DNA of 64,000 bases, from NCBI GenBank assembly GCA_003600225.1, contig QZFT01000027.1, forward strand, positions 1-64,000, written 5' to 3'. Source of the stretch: Pseudonocardiaceae bacterium YIM PH 21723 (GTDB lineage Bacteria > Actinomycetota > Actinomycetes > Mycobacteriales > Pseudonocardiaceae). Position 1 is the first letter of the stretch, and the number at the start of each line of letters is the position of its first letter. Shown one piece after another: positions 24,603 to 33,236 of the stretch. Below the pieces are notes generated by a model. The model was not told where the DNA came from. It saw only the letters and a list, made by a program, of their open reading frames with translations, and searched no databases. A program made the translations under genes and the position numbers.

Positions 24603-25667
24603 CTAGAGAACCGCGATCTCGACCCGGCGGTTCGCCGCCTGGCCTTCGGGGGTGTCATTGCCGGCCACCGGCTTGGTGCCGCCGTAGCCCTGGGCGACGA
24701 GCCGGTCCCGGGCGATGCCCGCGGCGACCAACTGGTCGACGACCGCGGCGGCCCGCTGCTGGCTGAGTTGCATGGCGCCTTCGGCATCACCGGGCAGGTC
24801 GGCGACGTGTCCGGCGACCTCGACGCGAATACCCGGTGCGGCCTGCAAAGCCTCGGCGATGGTGCGCACGGCCTGCTCACCCTCGGGGGTCAGCTGTGCG
24901 GCGTCGGGCTCGAAGGTCACCGGCTGAGCGGCCAGCTTCTCGCGCAGGCGGTCCTGCAGGTTCTGCTTCGCCGCGCCCTTTTCCACGGAGAGGGTGCTGC
25001 GCACCTGCGCACCACCGCCCGCGGTGCGGAGCCGGTCCTCGATGTTCTTCTGCTCGCTCGCCGACGGAACGTCACCGGACACGGACAGGCCGGACTCGGT
25101 CACCGCCAGGCTGCGATGCCCGGCCGAGTTCCCGAGCGCCTGCACCAACTGTGCGACGTGCTGGGCGTCCGCCGGGAAGGTGGCACCCTGGGTCTCCTGG
25201 AACGTGCCGGTGACCGTGTTGCCCGGCAGCGCGGCGGCCACGGCGTCGGTGAACTGGCGCTGGGCCTCGCCACCCGGCGCACTACCGCCGAGGGTGACCT
25301 TGCGGCCGGCCACGGCGATGGTCAGCGGCTGCTGGCCACCGGTGGCGACGTCGACGACGCGCACCCCGTCAACGTTGTCCAGGACGTCCTGGGCGGCACT
25401 CTCCTGGCCGCTGGGCACGCCGGTGACGGTGGCGTCCCGGCCTTCGAATGCGACGACGGCGGTGTCCAGTCCCGCGGCGTGCAAGGCCTGTGTGGCCTTG
25501 TCGGTCAACGCGTCCTCGATGCTCACCCGATCCAGGTAGGTGGCGGCACCTCCGACGAGCAGAGGGACGAGGAGAACGGCCAGCAGCAACGGCAACCAGA
25601 CCGTGCCGTGGCCAGTGGTGGTCGTCGTCGTGCGGCGATCTATCGCGTCGCCGGACGGATCTGACAT
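24603..25667 (-). CDS. OmpATb/ArfA-like envelope protein (BON and OmpA domains)
   Basis: A 354-residue protein with an N-terminal membrane segment (about residues 23-43, VWLPLLLAVLLVPLLVGGAATYL), a central region of BON-like repeats (about 50-220; VVAFEGRDATVTG, TIAVAGRKVTLGG, LAVTESGLSVSG), and a C-terminal OmpA domain (about 245-354; VTFEPDAAQLTPEG..., QRAAAVVDQLVAAGI, VAGNDTPEGQAANRRVEI), which binds peptidoglycan in this family. The layout matches mycobacterial OmpATb/ArfA (Rv0899), linked to acid adaptation and ammonia release. The ArfC-like gene follows within 12 bases, so the two form an operon. No ribosome-binding site of note upstream. Confidence 0.87.
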   Translation of the reverse strand: MSDPSGDAIDRRTTTTTTGHGTVWLPLLLAVLLVPLLVGGAATYLDRVSIEDALTDKATQALHAAGLDTAVVAFEGRDATVTGVPSGQESAAQDVLDNVDGVRVVDVATGGQQPLTIAVAGRKVTLGGSAPGGEAQRQFTDAVAAALPGNTVTGTFQETQGATFPADAQHVAQLVQALGNSAGHRSLAVTESGLSVSGDVPSASEQKNIEDRLRTAGGGAQVRSTLSVEKGAAKQNLQDRLREKLAAQPVTFEPDAAQLTPEGEQAVRTIAEALQAAPGIRVEVAGHVADLPGDAEGAMQLSQQRAAAVVDQLVAAGIARDRLVAQGYGGTKPVAGNDTPEGQAANRRVEIAVL

Positions 25668-26334
25668 GTCGGCTCCGAAAGCAGCAGTGGCAATCGACCG
25701 ATCGGTCGATTGCGGACTTCTACCACTCCCATGTGGACATTCGCTACTACCGCGCGCCGAAGTCCTGTCCGGAAGACCAATTCGAGCGGATACCGGTCAC
25801 CTGCTTCGCTCCACCATCGATTTCCCGCACCGTGATCCGCCACCGTTCAGACCACAGTGGACACTGCATGACCAGCCGGTGACTATCCACAGCCGTACAC
25901 CACAACCCACAACCCTGAACTCGATGAATCCCACTTATCCACAGCCGACCCACTTATCCACCACCACCCCTTAACGCCCCTTGACACCCATCACCCCCGC
26001 CTAAGATTTGGCCCAGGGCAGTGTGGGTGGCCTGCCCCCGGATTTGGGGCGGGGCCTATTGGGGGAATTTTTACGGAGTGCGGATGGATTTTCACTCAAT
26101 GGAAAGGTGTGGGGTGGTTGCTCAGGGGTGGAGCGATGGCGTTGCCGAGGGACAGCGGGGTGGCAGGCGGCTGGGCGGCTGGGTGGCGGGGCGGCAGGCG
26201 GCTCGGCGGCGGGGTTGTGGGCGTTGTCGATCGATGCGAGAAACCGGGCGTTGGGGCACAGCGATCTCGGGCGTGGGGCGGCCGCATTTGTCATGGGACG
26301 AAGGCAGGAGAAAGCCGCGAGAAGCGGGGGCGGA
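25668..26334. other. 667-bp non-coding region with DnaA-box-like sites and a G-rich tract
   Basis: No convincing gene lies between the ArfA-like gene and deoA. Three DnaA-box-like sequences run in the same direction: CTATCCACA (25883-25891), TTATCCACA (25935-25943, a perfect consensus box) and TTATCCACC (25954-25962), within an unusually A/C-rich strand. A palindromic CCACAGTGGAC lies at 25852. Further on, about 26157-26222 is dense in G runs on the plus strand, and could fold as G-quadruplex. The promoter for the minus-strand ArfA-like gene should also lie here. Confidence 0.6.
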
Positions 26335-27609
26335 TCAGTGGTGTGGGAGTGCGGCGAGGATGAGTTCTCGTGGCTCGACTGGGGCATCCGCGATCGTGAC
26401 CCCTCCGGCGAGGGCCTCCATCGCGTGGTCCAGCAACGCGTCGTCGTCGGCGTGCAGTTCTAGTACCGGATCGCCCGCCGTCACCGGCTCCCCCAGGTCG
26501 GCCAGCAGGCGGATGCCGGCCGCGTGGGCCACCGGGTCCTCCTTACGGGCCCGGCCCGCGCCGAGGCGCCAGGCGGCGACGCCGATCCGGTAGGCGTCCA
26601 GTTCGGTCAGCACTCCGGTCCGCGAAGCGGGTACCTGGAGCACGTGCCGGGCGACCGGCAACGGTGCCGCCGGGTCGCCGCCCTGAGCGGCGATCATCCG
26701 GCACCAGGTCTCGTAGGCCGCCCCGGACGCGAGCACCGCGGCCGGGTCGGCATCCACTGTGGACAGTCGCAGCATTTCCGTGGCCAGTTCCACGGTCAGT
26801 CGCACCACGTCCGGCGGGCCGCCGCCCTGGAGCACCTCGACGGCCTCGGCGACCTCCAGGGCGTTGCCGACGGTGCGGCCCAGTGGTACCGACATGTCCG
26901 TGATCAACGCGCTGACCGCCATGCCCGATGCCGCGCCGATGTCCCGGATCAGCGTGGCCAGCAGGTGCGCCTCGTCCAGGTTCGCGATGGTGGCGCCCGA
27001 GCCGACCTTGATGTCCATCACCAGCGCGCCGACGCCCTCGGCGATCTTCTTGGACATGATCGAGGAGGCGATCAGCGGGACGGACGGCACGGTGCCGGTG
27101 ACATCGCGCAGTGCGTAGAGTTTGCGGTCCGCTGGGACCAGCTCGGGGGTGGGCGCGCAGATCACCCCGCCGACGGTGCGCAGCTGGTGGAGGATCTCCG
27201 CCTCGCTCAGCTGGGCCCGCCAGCCGGGGATGGATTCCAGTTTGTCCAGCGTGCCGCCGGTGTAACCCAGGCCGCGGCCGGACAGTTGGGGCACGGCCGC
27301 GCCGCAGGCGACCACCAGCGGGGTCAGTGCCAGGGTGATCTTGTCGCCGACGCCGCCGGTGGAGTGCTTGTCCACCGTTGGTCTGTCCACTTCGGACAGG
27401 ACCAGGGTCCGGCCGGAGGCGACCATCGCGGCCGTCCAGCGCGCGACCTCGGCGGCGTCCATGCCGTTCAGCAGGATCGCCATGGCCAGCGCGGACATCT
27501 GCTCCTCGGCGATCTCGCCCCGGGTGTAGGCGGCCAGCAGCCAGTCGATCTGCGCGTCGGTGAGCCGGCCGCCGTCCCGCTTGGCGGCGATCGCGTCGAT
27601 CACGTTCAC
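26335..27609 (-). CDS. deoA: Thymidine phosphorylase
   Basis: A 424-residue pyrimidine-nucleoside phosphorylase that splits thymidine or deoxyuridine with phosphate into base and 2-deoxyribose-1-phosphate. The family signature is SGRGLGYTGGTLDKLESIPG; phosphate-binding VDKHSTGGVGDK and the MSKKIAEG...LVMDIKVGSGA block are present. The start is fixed by a 4-base GTGA overlap with the cdd stop. It is the last gene of the nucleoside uptake and salvage operon. Deoxyribose-1-phosphate would need a phosphopentomutase, not seen in this window, before DeoC can act. Confidence 0.96.
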   Translation of the reverse strand: MNVIDAIAAKRDGGRLTDAQIDWLLAAYTRGEIAEEQMSALAMAILLNGMDAAEVARWTAAMVASGRTLVLSEVDRPTVDKHSTGGVGDKITLALTPLVVACGAAVPQLSGRGLGYTGGTLDKLESIPGWRAQLSEAEILHQLRTVGGVICAPTPELVPADRKLYALRDVTGTVPSVPLIASSIMSKKIAEGVGALVMDIKVGSGATIANLDEAHLLATLIRDIGAASGMAVSALITDMSVPLGRTVGNALEVAEAVEVLQGGGPPDVVRLTVELATEMLRLSTVDADPAAVLASGAAYETWCRMIAAQGGDPAAPLPVARHVLQVPASRTGVLTELDAYRIGVAAWRLGAGRARKEDPVAHAAGIRLLADLGEPVTAGDPVLELHADDDALLDHAMEALAGGVTIADAPVEPRELILAALPHH

Positions 27610-27995
27610 GGCAGGTCGTCCGGCCCGAACGCCTCCGGCAACAGCTCGCTCATCGGCATCGGCCCACGCGGGGTGTCGACCAGGCAGTCGGGGCCGCCGA
27701 ATTCGTAGAGCACCTGCCGACAGCGGCCGCAGGGCGTCAGCAGGAGCCCCTCGCCGCTGCGGCAGGCGACCGCGACGAGCCGGCCGCCACCGGTCAGCCG
27801 CAGCTGGCCGGCCATGGTGCACTCGGCGCAGAGGCCCAGGCCGTAGGAGGCGTTCTCGACGTTGCAGCCGGTGATCACCCGGCCGTCGTCGACCAGCGCC
27901 GCCGCACCCACCTGGAGTCCGGAGTACGGGCAGTAGGCGTTCGCGGCGGCCTCGACGGCCGTCGCCCTGAGCTGCTCCCAGTCCACTGTGGACAT
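27606..27995 (-). CDS. cdd: Cytidine deaminase
   Basis: A 129-residue zinc enzyme that deaminates cytidine and deoxycytidine to the uridine forms. Zinc motifs: C-A-E in LCAECTM (Glu is the proton shuttle) and PCGRCRQVL. Substrate-binding NVENASYG and the N-terminal YCPYSGLQVGAA are typical. Length matches the small tetrameric CDA type. The ATG overlaps the permease stop by one base, and the stop overlaps the deoA start, so translation is coupled. The second to sixth codons contain a GTCCACTGTGGAC palindrome, one of six near-identical palindromes in the window. Confidence 0.96.
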   Translation of the reverse strand: MSTVDWEQLRATAVEAAANAYCPYSGLQVGAAALVDDGRVITGCNVENASYGLGLCAECTMAGQLRLTGGGRLVAVACRSGEGLLLTPCGRCRQVLYEFGGPDCLVDTPRGPMPMSELLPEAFGPDDLP

Positions 27996-29263
27996 CAGGC
28001 GTCCGATCTGTAGTTCTGACCCGAGGCGGCGGGTGGCCGGAGGCGTTGCGAGGACAGCGCCAGCACGACCAGGGTGACCAGGTGCGGGGTGTACGGCGTC
28101 AGCTGCTCGGGCAGCTCGTCGGTGAGCGCGTAGAGCAGCAGGAACACCGCCGCGCCACCCATGCACAGCGCGGCGAACATCCACCGCAGCCGCAGTGCCT
28201 CGTAGATGGCCAGCACGACCAGCACCAGCAGCGCCGCGTACAGCAGCGCGTGCACGGTGGACGGACCCTGCCGCAACTGCAGGGCGTCCGTGTAGCCGAA
28301 CAGCAGCGAGCCGGTGAGCATCCCGCCGGGACGCCAGTTGCCGAAGATCATCGCGGCCAGGCCGATGAAGCCGCGGCCGCCGGTCTGGCCCTCCAGATAA
28401 CCGGTCTGCCCGGGGTTGACCACCAGGGCCGCGCCGCCGAGGCCGGCCAGCGCACCGGAGATGATCACGGCGATGTACTTGTACCGGTTCACCTGGACGC
28501 CCAGGGAATCCGCGGCGCGCGGGTTCTCGCCGCAGGAGCGCAGCCGCAGGCCGAAGGCCGTGCGCCACAGCAGGTAGAAGCTCAGCGGGACCAGCAGGAT
28601 GGACAGCATGGTCAGCGGGGACAGGCCGGTGATCATGCCGCGCAGCACGCCCGCCACATCCGATATGCCGAACCGTTGTGTCTCTTCGAGTTCACCCAGC
28701 CAGCGACCGAAGGGCTGACTGGAGTAGGTGTCGAACTTGGGCACGGTCGGCGATTCCCGGGGGTTGCGGGAGACCGGCTCGAAGATCAGCGTGGACAGGT
28801 ACTTGGTGACACCGGCGCCGAGCAGGTTGATCGCCACACCGGAGACGATGTGGTTCACCCCGAAGGTCACCGTGGCCAGGGCGTGCAGCAGGCCGCCGAG
28901 CGCGCCGAACGCGGCGCCGGCGATGACCCCGGCCCACGGGCCCCACTGGTAGCCGGCCCAGGCCGCGCCCCAGGTGCCCAGGATCATCATGCCCTCAAGG
29001 CCGATGTTGACCACGCCCGCGCGCTCGGCCCACAGACCGCCGAGACCGGCCAGCATGATCGGCAGCGCCAGCCGGATGGCCGACTGCATGGTGCCCGAGG
29101 AGGTCAGCTGCGGCAGCTCGGTGACGTAGGACGTGATGGCCAGGGCGGTGATCACCAGGACCGCCCAGCTGACGCCGCGGACCCACGGCGCGGGCTGGGT
29201 GTCGGCGAACAGCGGACGGCGCCGCGCCTTGTTGAGGACGTTCACCTCGGTGGGGGTGCTCAT
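27995..29263 (-). CDS. Nucleoside ABC transporter permease
   Basis: A 422-residue permease of the BPD_transp_2 family, as in BMP-type nucleoside transporters (YufQ/BmpG-like). About ten membrane segments are seen. The conserved TSSGTMQSAIRLALPIMLAGLGGLWAERAGVVNIGLEGMM region and GENPRAADSLGVQV cytoplasmic loop (coupling to the ATPase) are present. The C-terminal third (about 330-400) adds hydrophobic helices (MFAALCMGGAAVFLLLYAL) beyond the usual length. The start overlaps the preceding permease by 4 bases. It pairs with that permease, the ATPase and the BMP lipoprotein for nucleoside uptake. Confidence 0.93.
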   Translation of the reverse strand: MSTPTEVNVLNKARRRPLFADTQPAPWVRGVSWAVLVITALAITSYVTELPQLTSSGTMQSAIRLALPIMLAGLGGLWAERAGVVNIGLEGMMILGTWGAAWAGYQWGPWAGVIAGAAFGALGGLLHALATVTFGVNHIVSGVAINLLGAGVTKYLSTLIFEPVSRNPRESPTVPKFDTYSSQPFGRWLGELEETQRFGISDVAGVLRGMITGLSPLTMLSILLVPLSFYLLWRTAFGLRLRSCGENPRAADSLGVQVNRYKYIAVIISGALAGLGGAALVVNPGQTGYLEGQTGGRGFIGLAAMIFGNWRPGGMLTGSLLFGYTDALQLRQGPSTVHALLYAALLVLVVLAIYEALRLRWMFAALCMGGAAVFLLLYALTDELPEQLTPYTPHLVTLVVLALSSQRLRPPAASGQNYRSDA

Positions 29264-30321
29264 TGCGCGACCACCTCGCCGACCTCGGCCTTCTCGGCGG
29301 CCAGATCCATCCTGCGCACCGCCTCATAGGCGACGACCACGGACAACACGATCGCTCCCTGCATGATCGTCACGATCTCCCTGGGCACTCCGATGTTGTC
29401 CAGCGCCAGCCCGGAGCGGTCCAGGAAGGCCCACAGCAACGCGCCGAACGCGATGCCGCCCGGGTGGTTGCGGCCGAGCAGCGCGACCGCGATGCCGGTG
29501 AAGCCGTAGCCCGCGGTGAAGGTCAGCGAGAACTGGTGGTCCCGGCCGAGGATCTCCGGCAGGCTGATCAGCCCGGCGATCGCGCCGGAGATCAGCATGG
29601 TGGACACGATCATCCGCTTGGCGTTGATGCCACCGGCCGCGGCCGCGGTGGGCGACTGGCCGGAGGCGATCAGCTCGAAGCCGAACCGGGTGCGGTTCAG
29701 CAGCATCCAGTAGCCGACGCCGACCACCACGGACAGCAGGAGCAGGCCGAACACCGTGCCGCCGGAGCCGAATCCGAAGCCGCCGACGGTGCCGCTGTCC
29801 GGGATCGTGTGGGTGGACACGTTGTTGCCGCGCTGCTCGCCGAACACGTCCACCCGCAGCAGGTACGCGGTCACGCCGAGCGCGATCGCGTTCATCATGA
29901 TCGTGGAGATGACCTCGTGCACCCCGCGATAGGCCTTCAGCAGCGCGGGGATCAACGCCCAGGCCGCGCCGGTGAACATCGCGGCCACGATGATCAGCAA
30001 CGGGTGCAGTACCGGCGGCAGGGCGATCCCACCGCCCACCACGGCGGCCACGATGCCGGCGACCCGGTACTGGCCCTCGACGCCGATGTTGAACAGGTTC
30101 ATCTGGAAGCCGATGGCCACCGCGACGGCGGCCAGGTAGTACACGGCGGCCGAGTTCACGATGTCCACCGCGGTGGTGTCCTTGCCGACCTGCGCGACCA
30201 TCACGCCCAGCGTGCGCGGCACATTGGCGCCGGAGATGGCCAGCACGATCGAACACAGCATCACCGAGAACACCACGGCGATCGCCGGTGGCAGCACCGC
30301 GCTGCGGAACCTGGGGTTCAT
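29260..30321 (-). CDS. Nucleoside ABC transporter permease
   Basis: A 353-residue BPD_transp_2-type permease (YufP/BmpF-like) with about nine membrane segments. Diagnostic stretches are VAVAIGFQMNLFNIGVEGQY, TIMMNAIALGVTAYLL and the coupling-loop region SGQSPTAAAAGGINAKR. It forms the heterodimeric channel with the next permease. Its start overlaps the ATPase stop by 4 bases and its stop overlaps the next permease start by 4 bases (ATGA in both cases), giving a tightly packed operon. Confidence 0.93.
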   Translation of the reverse strand: MNPRFRSAVLPPAIAVVFSVMLCSIVLAISGANVPRTLGVMVAQVGKDTTAVDIVNSAAVYYLAAVAVAIGFQMNLFNIGVEGQYRVAGIVAAVVGGGIALPPVLHPLLIIVAAMFTGAAWALIPALLKAYRGVHEVISTIMMNAIALGVTAYLLRVDVFGEQRGNNVSTHTIPDSGTVGGFGFGSGGTVFGLLLLSVVVGVGYWMLLNRTRFGFELIASGQSPTAAAAGGINAKRMIVSTMLISGAIAGLISLPEILGRDHQFSLTFTAGYGFTGIAVALLGRNHPGGIAFGALLWAFLDRSGLALDNIGVPREIVTIMQGAIVLSVVVAYEAVRRMDLAAEKAEVGEVVAQ

Positions 30322-31925
30322 CGCTGACCACCCCGCCGGTTGCCGCCGCGGGCGTCCGCGTAGCGGTGCGCGTGTGCCAGATGGTCGGTGGAGTCGTCCT
30401 CGGTCGAGGCCGCCAGGATCGCGCCGGTCATCGCCACCCCCAGCTCCTCCGGGGTGACGGTGCTGGGATCGGCCTCGGCCAGGATGCGCCCACAGAACAT
30501 CACCTTGATCGTGTCGGACAGTCCGATGAGTTCGTCCAGGTCGGCGGACACCAGCAGCACGCCGAGCCCCGCGTCCCTGGCCTGCCTGATCTGTTCCCAG
30601 AGGAACGCCTGCGCGCCCACGTCCACGCCGCGGGTGGGGTGCGCGGCGACCAGCAGCTGCGGCTCACCGGCCAGTTCGCGGCCGATGATCAGCTTCTGCT
30701 GGTTGCCGCCGGAGAGCGCCCCGGCCAGGACCTCGATGTCCGGGGTGCGCACGTCGTAGTCGCGGACCAGTTGCTCGGTGTCCCGCTTGATCGCGTCGAT
30801 GTCCAGCCACTGCCCACCTGCCAGGGCCTCATCGGTCTGGTGGCCGAGCAACCGGTTCATCCACAGCGGCTGTTCGGGCAGCAGGCCGTGCCGGATGCGG
30901 TCCTCCGGGACGAAGCCGATGCCCGCCTCCCGGAGCTCGCGGGTGGTGGCACCGGACATGTCGTGGCCGCCCAGGATCAGCCGGCCCGCGGTGGACTGCC
31001 GCATGCCCATGATCGTCTCGACCAGCTCGGTCTGCCCGTTGCCCTCGACGCCCGCGATGCCGACGATCTCGCCGGACCGGATCCGCAGGCTGATGCCGTC
31101 CAGCAGCGGTACCCCGGTGCCGTCGTCGCCGGGCGACCGCAGCGAGAGCGCCTCCAGCTGGAGTACGACGCGTTCGCCGGGCTCGCCACCGCGGAGGGTG
31201 GGGCTGGGCAGCTCACTGCCGACCATGGCCTCGGCGAGCTCGGCGTTGGTGACCTTGTCGGTGGCCACGGAGCCGACCACCTTGCCGCGGCGCAACACGG
31301 TGATCCGGTCGGCGATGGCCCGCACCTCGTCCAGCTTGTGCGAGATGAAGACGAAGGTGTAGCCGGAATCCCGCATGTCCTCGATGGTGGCGAACAGCTC
31401 CTCCACCTCCTGTGGGACCAGCACGGCGGTCGGCTCGTCCAGGATGATGATCTTCGCGCCCCGGTAGAGGACCTTGAGGATCTCCACCCGCTGCCGTTCG
31501 GCGACGCCCAGTTCGGCGGCCAGCAGCGTGGGTTCCACGGTCAGCCCGGTCTCGGTGATCAGCTGCTGCAACCGGCCACGGGCCGCGCGGCCGATGCCGG
31601 CGATGTCCTCCGCGCCGAGCACCACGTTCTCCAGCACGGTCAGGTTGTCGGCCAGCATGAAGTGCTGGTGCACCATGCCGATCCCGGCCCGGATGGCGTC
31701 GGCGGGAGTGCGGAAGTCGACCGGGCTGCCGCCCACCTCGATCTCCCCGGAGTCGGGCTGCACCATGCCGTAGAGGATCTTCATCAGCGTGGACTTGCCC
31801 GCGCCGTTCTCGCCGCACAGCGCGTGCACCTCACCGCGCTCCACCTTCAGGCTGACCTCGTTGTTGGCCACCACACCGGGGTAGGCCTTGGTGATCCGGT
31901 GGAGCACCACGGCGGCTGCTGTCAT
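30318..31925 (-). CDS. Nucleoside ABC transporter ATP-binding protein (two ABC domains)
   Basis: A 535-residue ATPase with two fused nucleotide-binding domains (YufO/BmpE-like, similar to sugar-type ABC ATPases). Domain 1: Walker A GENGAGKST near residue 40, with VHQHFMLADNLTVLEN following and Walker B in IIILDEPTAVL. Domain 2: a degenerate Walker A (GVEGNGQTEL), signature LSGGNQQK and PTRGVDVG. Degeneracy of one site is normal in this family. The ATG at 31925 is chosen because GAGGTGA stands 8 bases upstream; a GTG at 31937 overlapping the lipoprotein stop is the alternative. It energises the two downstream permeases. Confidence 0.94.
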   Translation of the reverse strand: MTAAAVVLHRITKAYPGVVANNEVSLKVERGEVHALCGENGAGKSTLMKILYGMVQPDSGEIEVGGSPVDFRTPADAIRAGIGMVHQHFMLADNLTVLENVVLGAEDIAGIGRAARGRLQQLITETGLTVEPTLLAAELGVAERQRVEILKVLYRGAKIIILDEPTAVLVPQEVEELFATIEDMRDSGYTFVFISHKLDEVRAIADRITVLRRGKVVGSVATDKVTNAELAEAMVGSELPSPTLRGGEPGERVVLQLEALSLRSPGDDGTGVPLLDGISLRIRSGEIVGIAGVEGNGQTELVETIMGMRQSTAGRLILGGHDMSGATTRELREAGIGFVPEDRIRHGLLPEQPLWMNRLLGHQTDEALAGGQWLDIDAIKRDTEQLVRDYDVRTPDIEVLAGALSGGNQQKLIIGRELAGEPQLLVAAHPTRGVDVGAQAFLWEQIRQARDAGLGVLLVSADLDELIGLSDTIKVMFCGRILAEADPSTVTPEELGVAMTGAILAASTEDDSTDHLAHAHRYADARGGNRRGGQR

Positions 31926-31933
31926 GGGGGCGG

Positions 31934-33055
31934 TCACCTCGTCGGCTGCTGGGAGACGGTGAGCTTGCCGGAGACGATCTGCGCCTTGTACGCCTCCAGC
32001 ACCGGAATCATGTCGTTGATCTTGCCTCCGCTGGCGGAGTAGCCGACGCCGTCGTTGCGCAGGTCGAAGACCTTCGGCAGATCCGCGGTCTTGCCCAGGG
32101 CGACCGCCCGGATGAAGTCGAACACCGCGACGTCCACCTTCTTCAGGGCCGAGCCGATGATGATGTCCTTGACCCCGGCCAGGGTGGGCTGCTGGTACTG
32201 ATCGGCGTCGCAGCCGATGCCCAGCGCGCCGCCCGCCTTGGCGGCGTCGAAGATGCCCTTCGCGGAGGCGCCCGCACCGTGGTAGATCACGTCGGCGCCC
32301 GCGTCGATCTGGCCGCGGGTGGCCTCGTTGCCCTTGCCCGGATCGTTGAAGCCCCGGGTGTCGCCCGCCGGGCTGAGGTACTTGCGCTCGATCTGGATAC
32401 CCGGCGCCACGGCCTTGGCGCCCTGCACGAAGCCGGCCTCGAATTTGTGGATCAGCGGGATGTCCACGCCGCCGATGAAACCGACGTGGCAGCTGCGGCT
32501 CTTGTAGGCGGCCATCACCCCGGCGAAGAACGAGCCCTGCTCCTCGGCGAAGATCAGCGAGCTGACGTTGGGTGCCTCGACCACCGAGTCCACCAGGCCG
32601 AACTTGACGTTCGGGAACTCCTTGGACACCTGCTTGATGCCGTCGGTGTAGGCGAAGCCGACCGCGACGATCGGGTTGAAACCCTCCAGAGCCATGCCAC
32701 GCAGCCGGGCCACCTGGGCCGAGGGGCTCTCGCCCGCGGCGGCGGACAGCTCGCGCACGTCGGTCACGCCGAGCTCGGCCTTGGCACGGTCGATCCCGGC
32801 CGCCGCCAGGTCGTTGAACGAGGTGTCGCCCCGGCCGCCGATGTCGTAGGCGAGGCCGACGCGCATGTTCGGGGCGCTCACCGGTTCGGCGCTCGTGGTG
32901 GTGCTGCTGGAACTCGGCGGCGCGGCCGGCGGCGAGTTCCGGGTGCACGCGGCGCCCTTGCCGATTCGGGAAATCGCGTTCGGATCGTCCTTCACGCACG
33001 CGGTCAGACTGAGCAGTAGCAGCGGTATCGCGAGCAGCCCCCGGAGACGTCTCAC
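31934..33055 (-). CDS. BMP-family nucleoside-binding lipoprotein
   Basis: A 373-residue lipoprotein; signal peptide with lipobox LTAC (LLLLSLTAC), then a Ser/Thr linker and a BMP (PnrA/Med-like) solute-binding domain: MRVGLAYDIGGRGDTSFNDLA, ELSAAAGES, CHVGFIGGVDIPLIHKFEAGF, IYHGAGASAKG, GIGCDADQYQQP. It delivers nucleosides to the downstream ABC permeases, whose genes follow within 8 bases. The GTG at 33055 is chosen for GGAGGGGAGCGACT. A long hairpin lies between this gene and the paralogue upstream, so this is probably the first gene of the transporter-cdd-deoA operon. Confidence 0.94.
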   Translation of the reverse strand: MRRLRGLLAIPLLLLSLTACVKDDPNAISRIGKGAACTRNSPPAAPPSSSSTTTSAEPVSAPNMRVGLAYDIGGRGDTSFNDLAAAGIDRAKAELGVTDVRELSAAAGESPSAQVARLRGMALEGFNPIVAVGFAYTDGIKQVSKEFPNVKFGLVDSVVEAPNVSSLIFAEEQGSFFAGVMAAYKSRSCHVGFIGGVDIPLIHKFEAGFVQGAKAVAPGIQIERKYLSPAGDTRGFNDPGKGNEATRGQIDAGADVIYHGAGASAKGIFDAAKAGGALGIGCDADQYQQPTLAGVKDIIIGSALKKVDVAVFDFIRAVALGKTADLPKVFDLRNDGVGYSASGGKINDMIPVLEAYKAQIVSGKLTVSQQPTR

Positions 33056-33175
33056 AGTCGCTCCCCTCCCCGGTTGACCTGTGCAGACCGTGCGCACGGT
33101 ACCTGATCGAATTCGCTCCGGTGGCGTGTTTACCAAGGTGAGATAACCACTCTGCGAAATTCGGCGCTCAGCGAA

Positions 33176-33230
33176 TGTGAGCATGGTGCCGTTGTGCGCA
33201 TCTGACGCGCGCAAAGGCACCATGCTCACA
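33176..33230. terminator. Long hairpin, family 2
   Basis: Outer arms TGTGAGCATGGTGCC (33176-33190) and GGCACCATGCTCACA (33216-33230) pair perfectly. The inner part also pairs (TTGTGCGC with GCGCGCAA, one mismatch) around ATCTGAC. It lies 6 bases past the stop of the second BMP gene and probably terminates it. Confidence 0.85.
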
Positions 33231-33236
33231 TAAGCG

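Noticed and set aside
25883-25962. Chromosomal origin of replication
   Set aside because: Only three boxes and none of the usual origin neighbours (dnaA, dnaN, recF, gyrB, rpmH).
26008-26593. Plus-strand ORFs in the gap before and over deoA
   Set aside because: Composition is Gly/Arg/Trp-rich and repetitive, no ribosome-binding site, and they run antisense into deoA.
30318-32999. An 893-codon frame suggesting a fusion of lipoprotein and ABC ATPase
   Set aside because: The N-terminal 358 codons are a shadow of the BMP lipoprotein gene in another frame; the ATPase begins at 31925 with its own ribosome-binding site.
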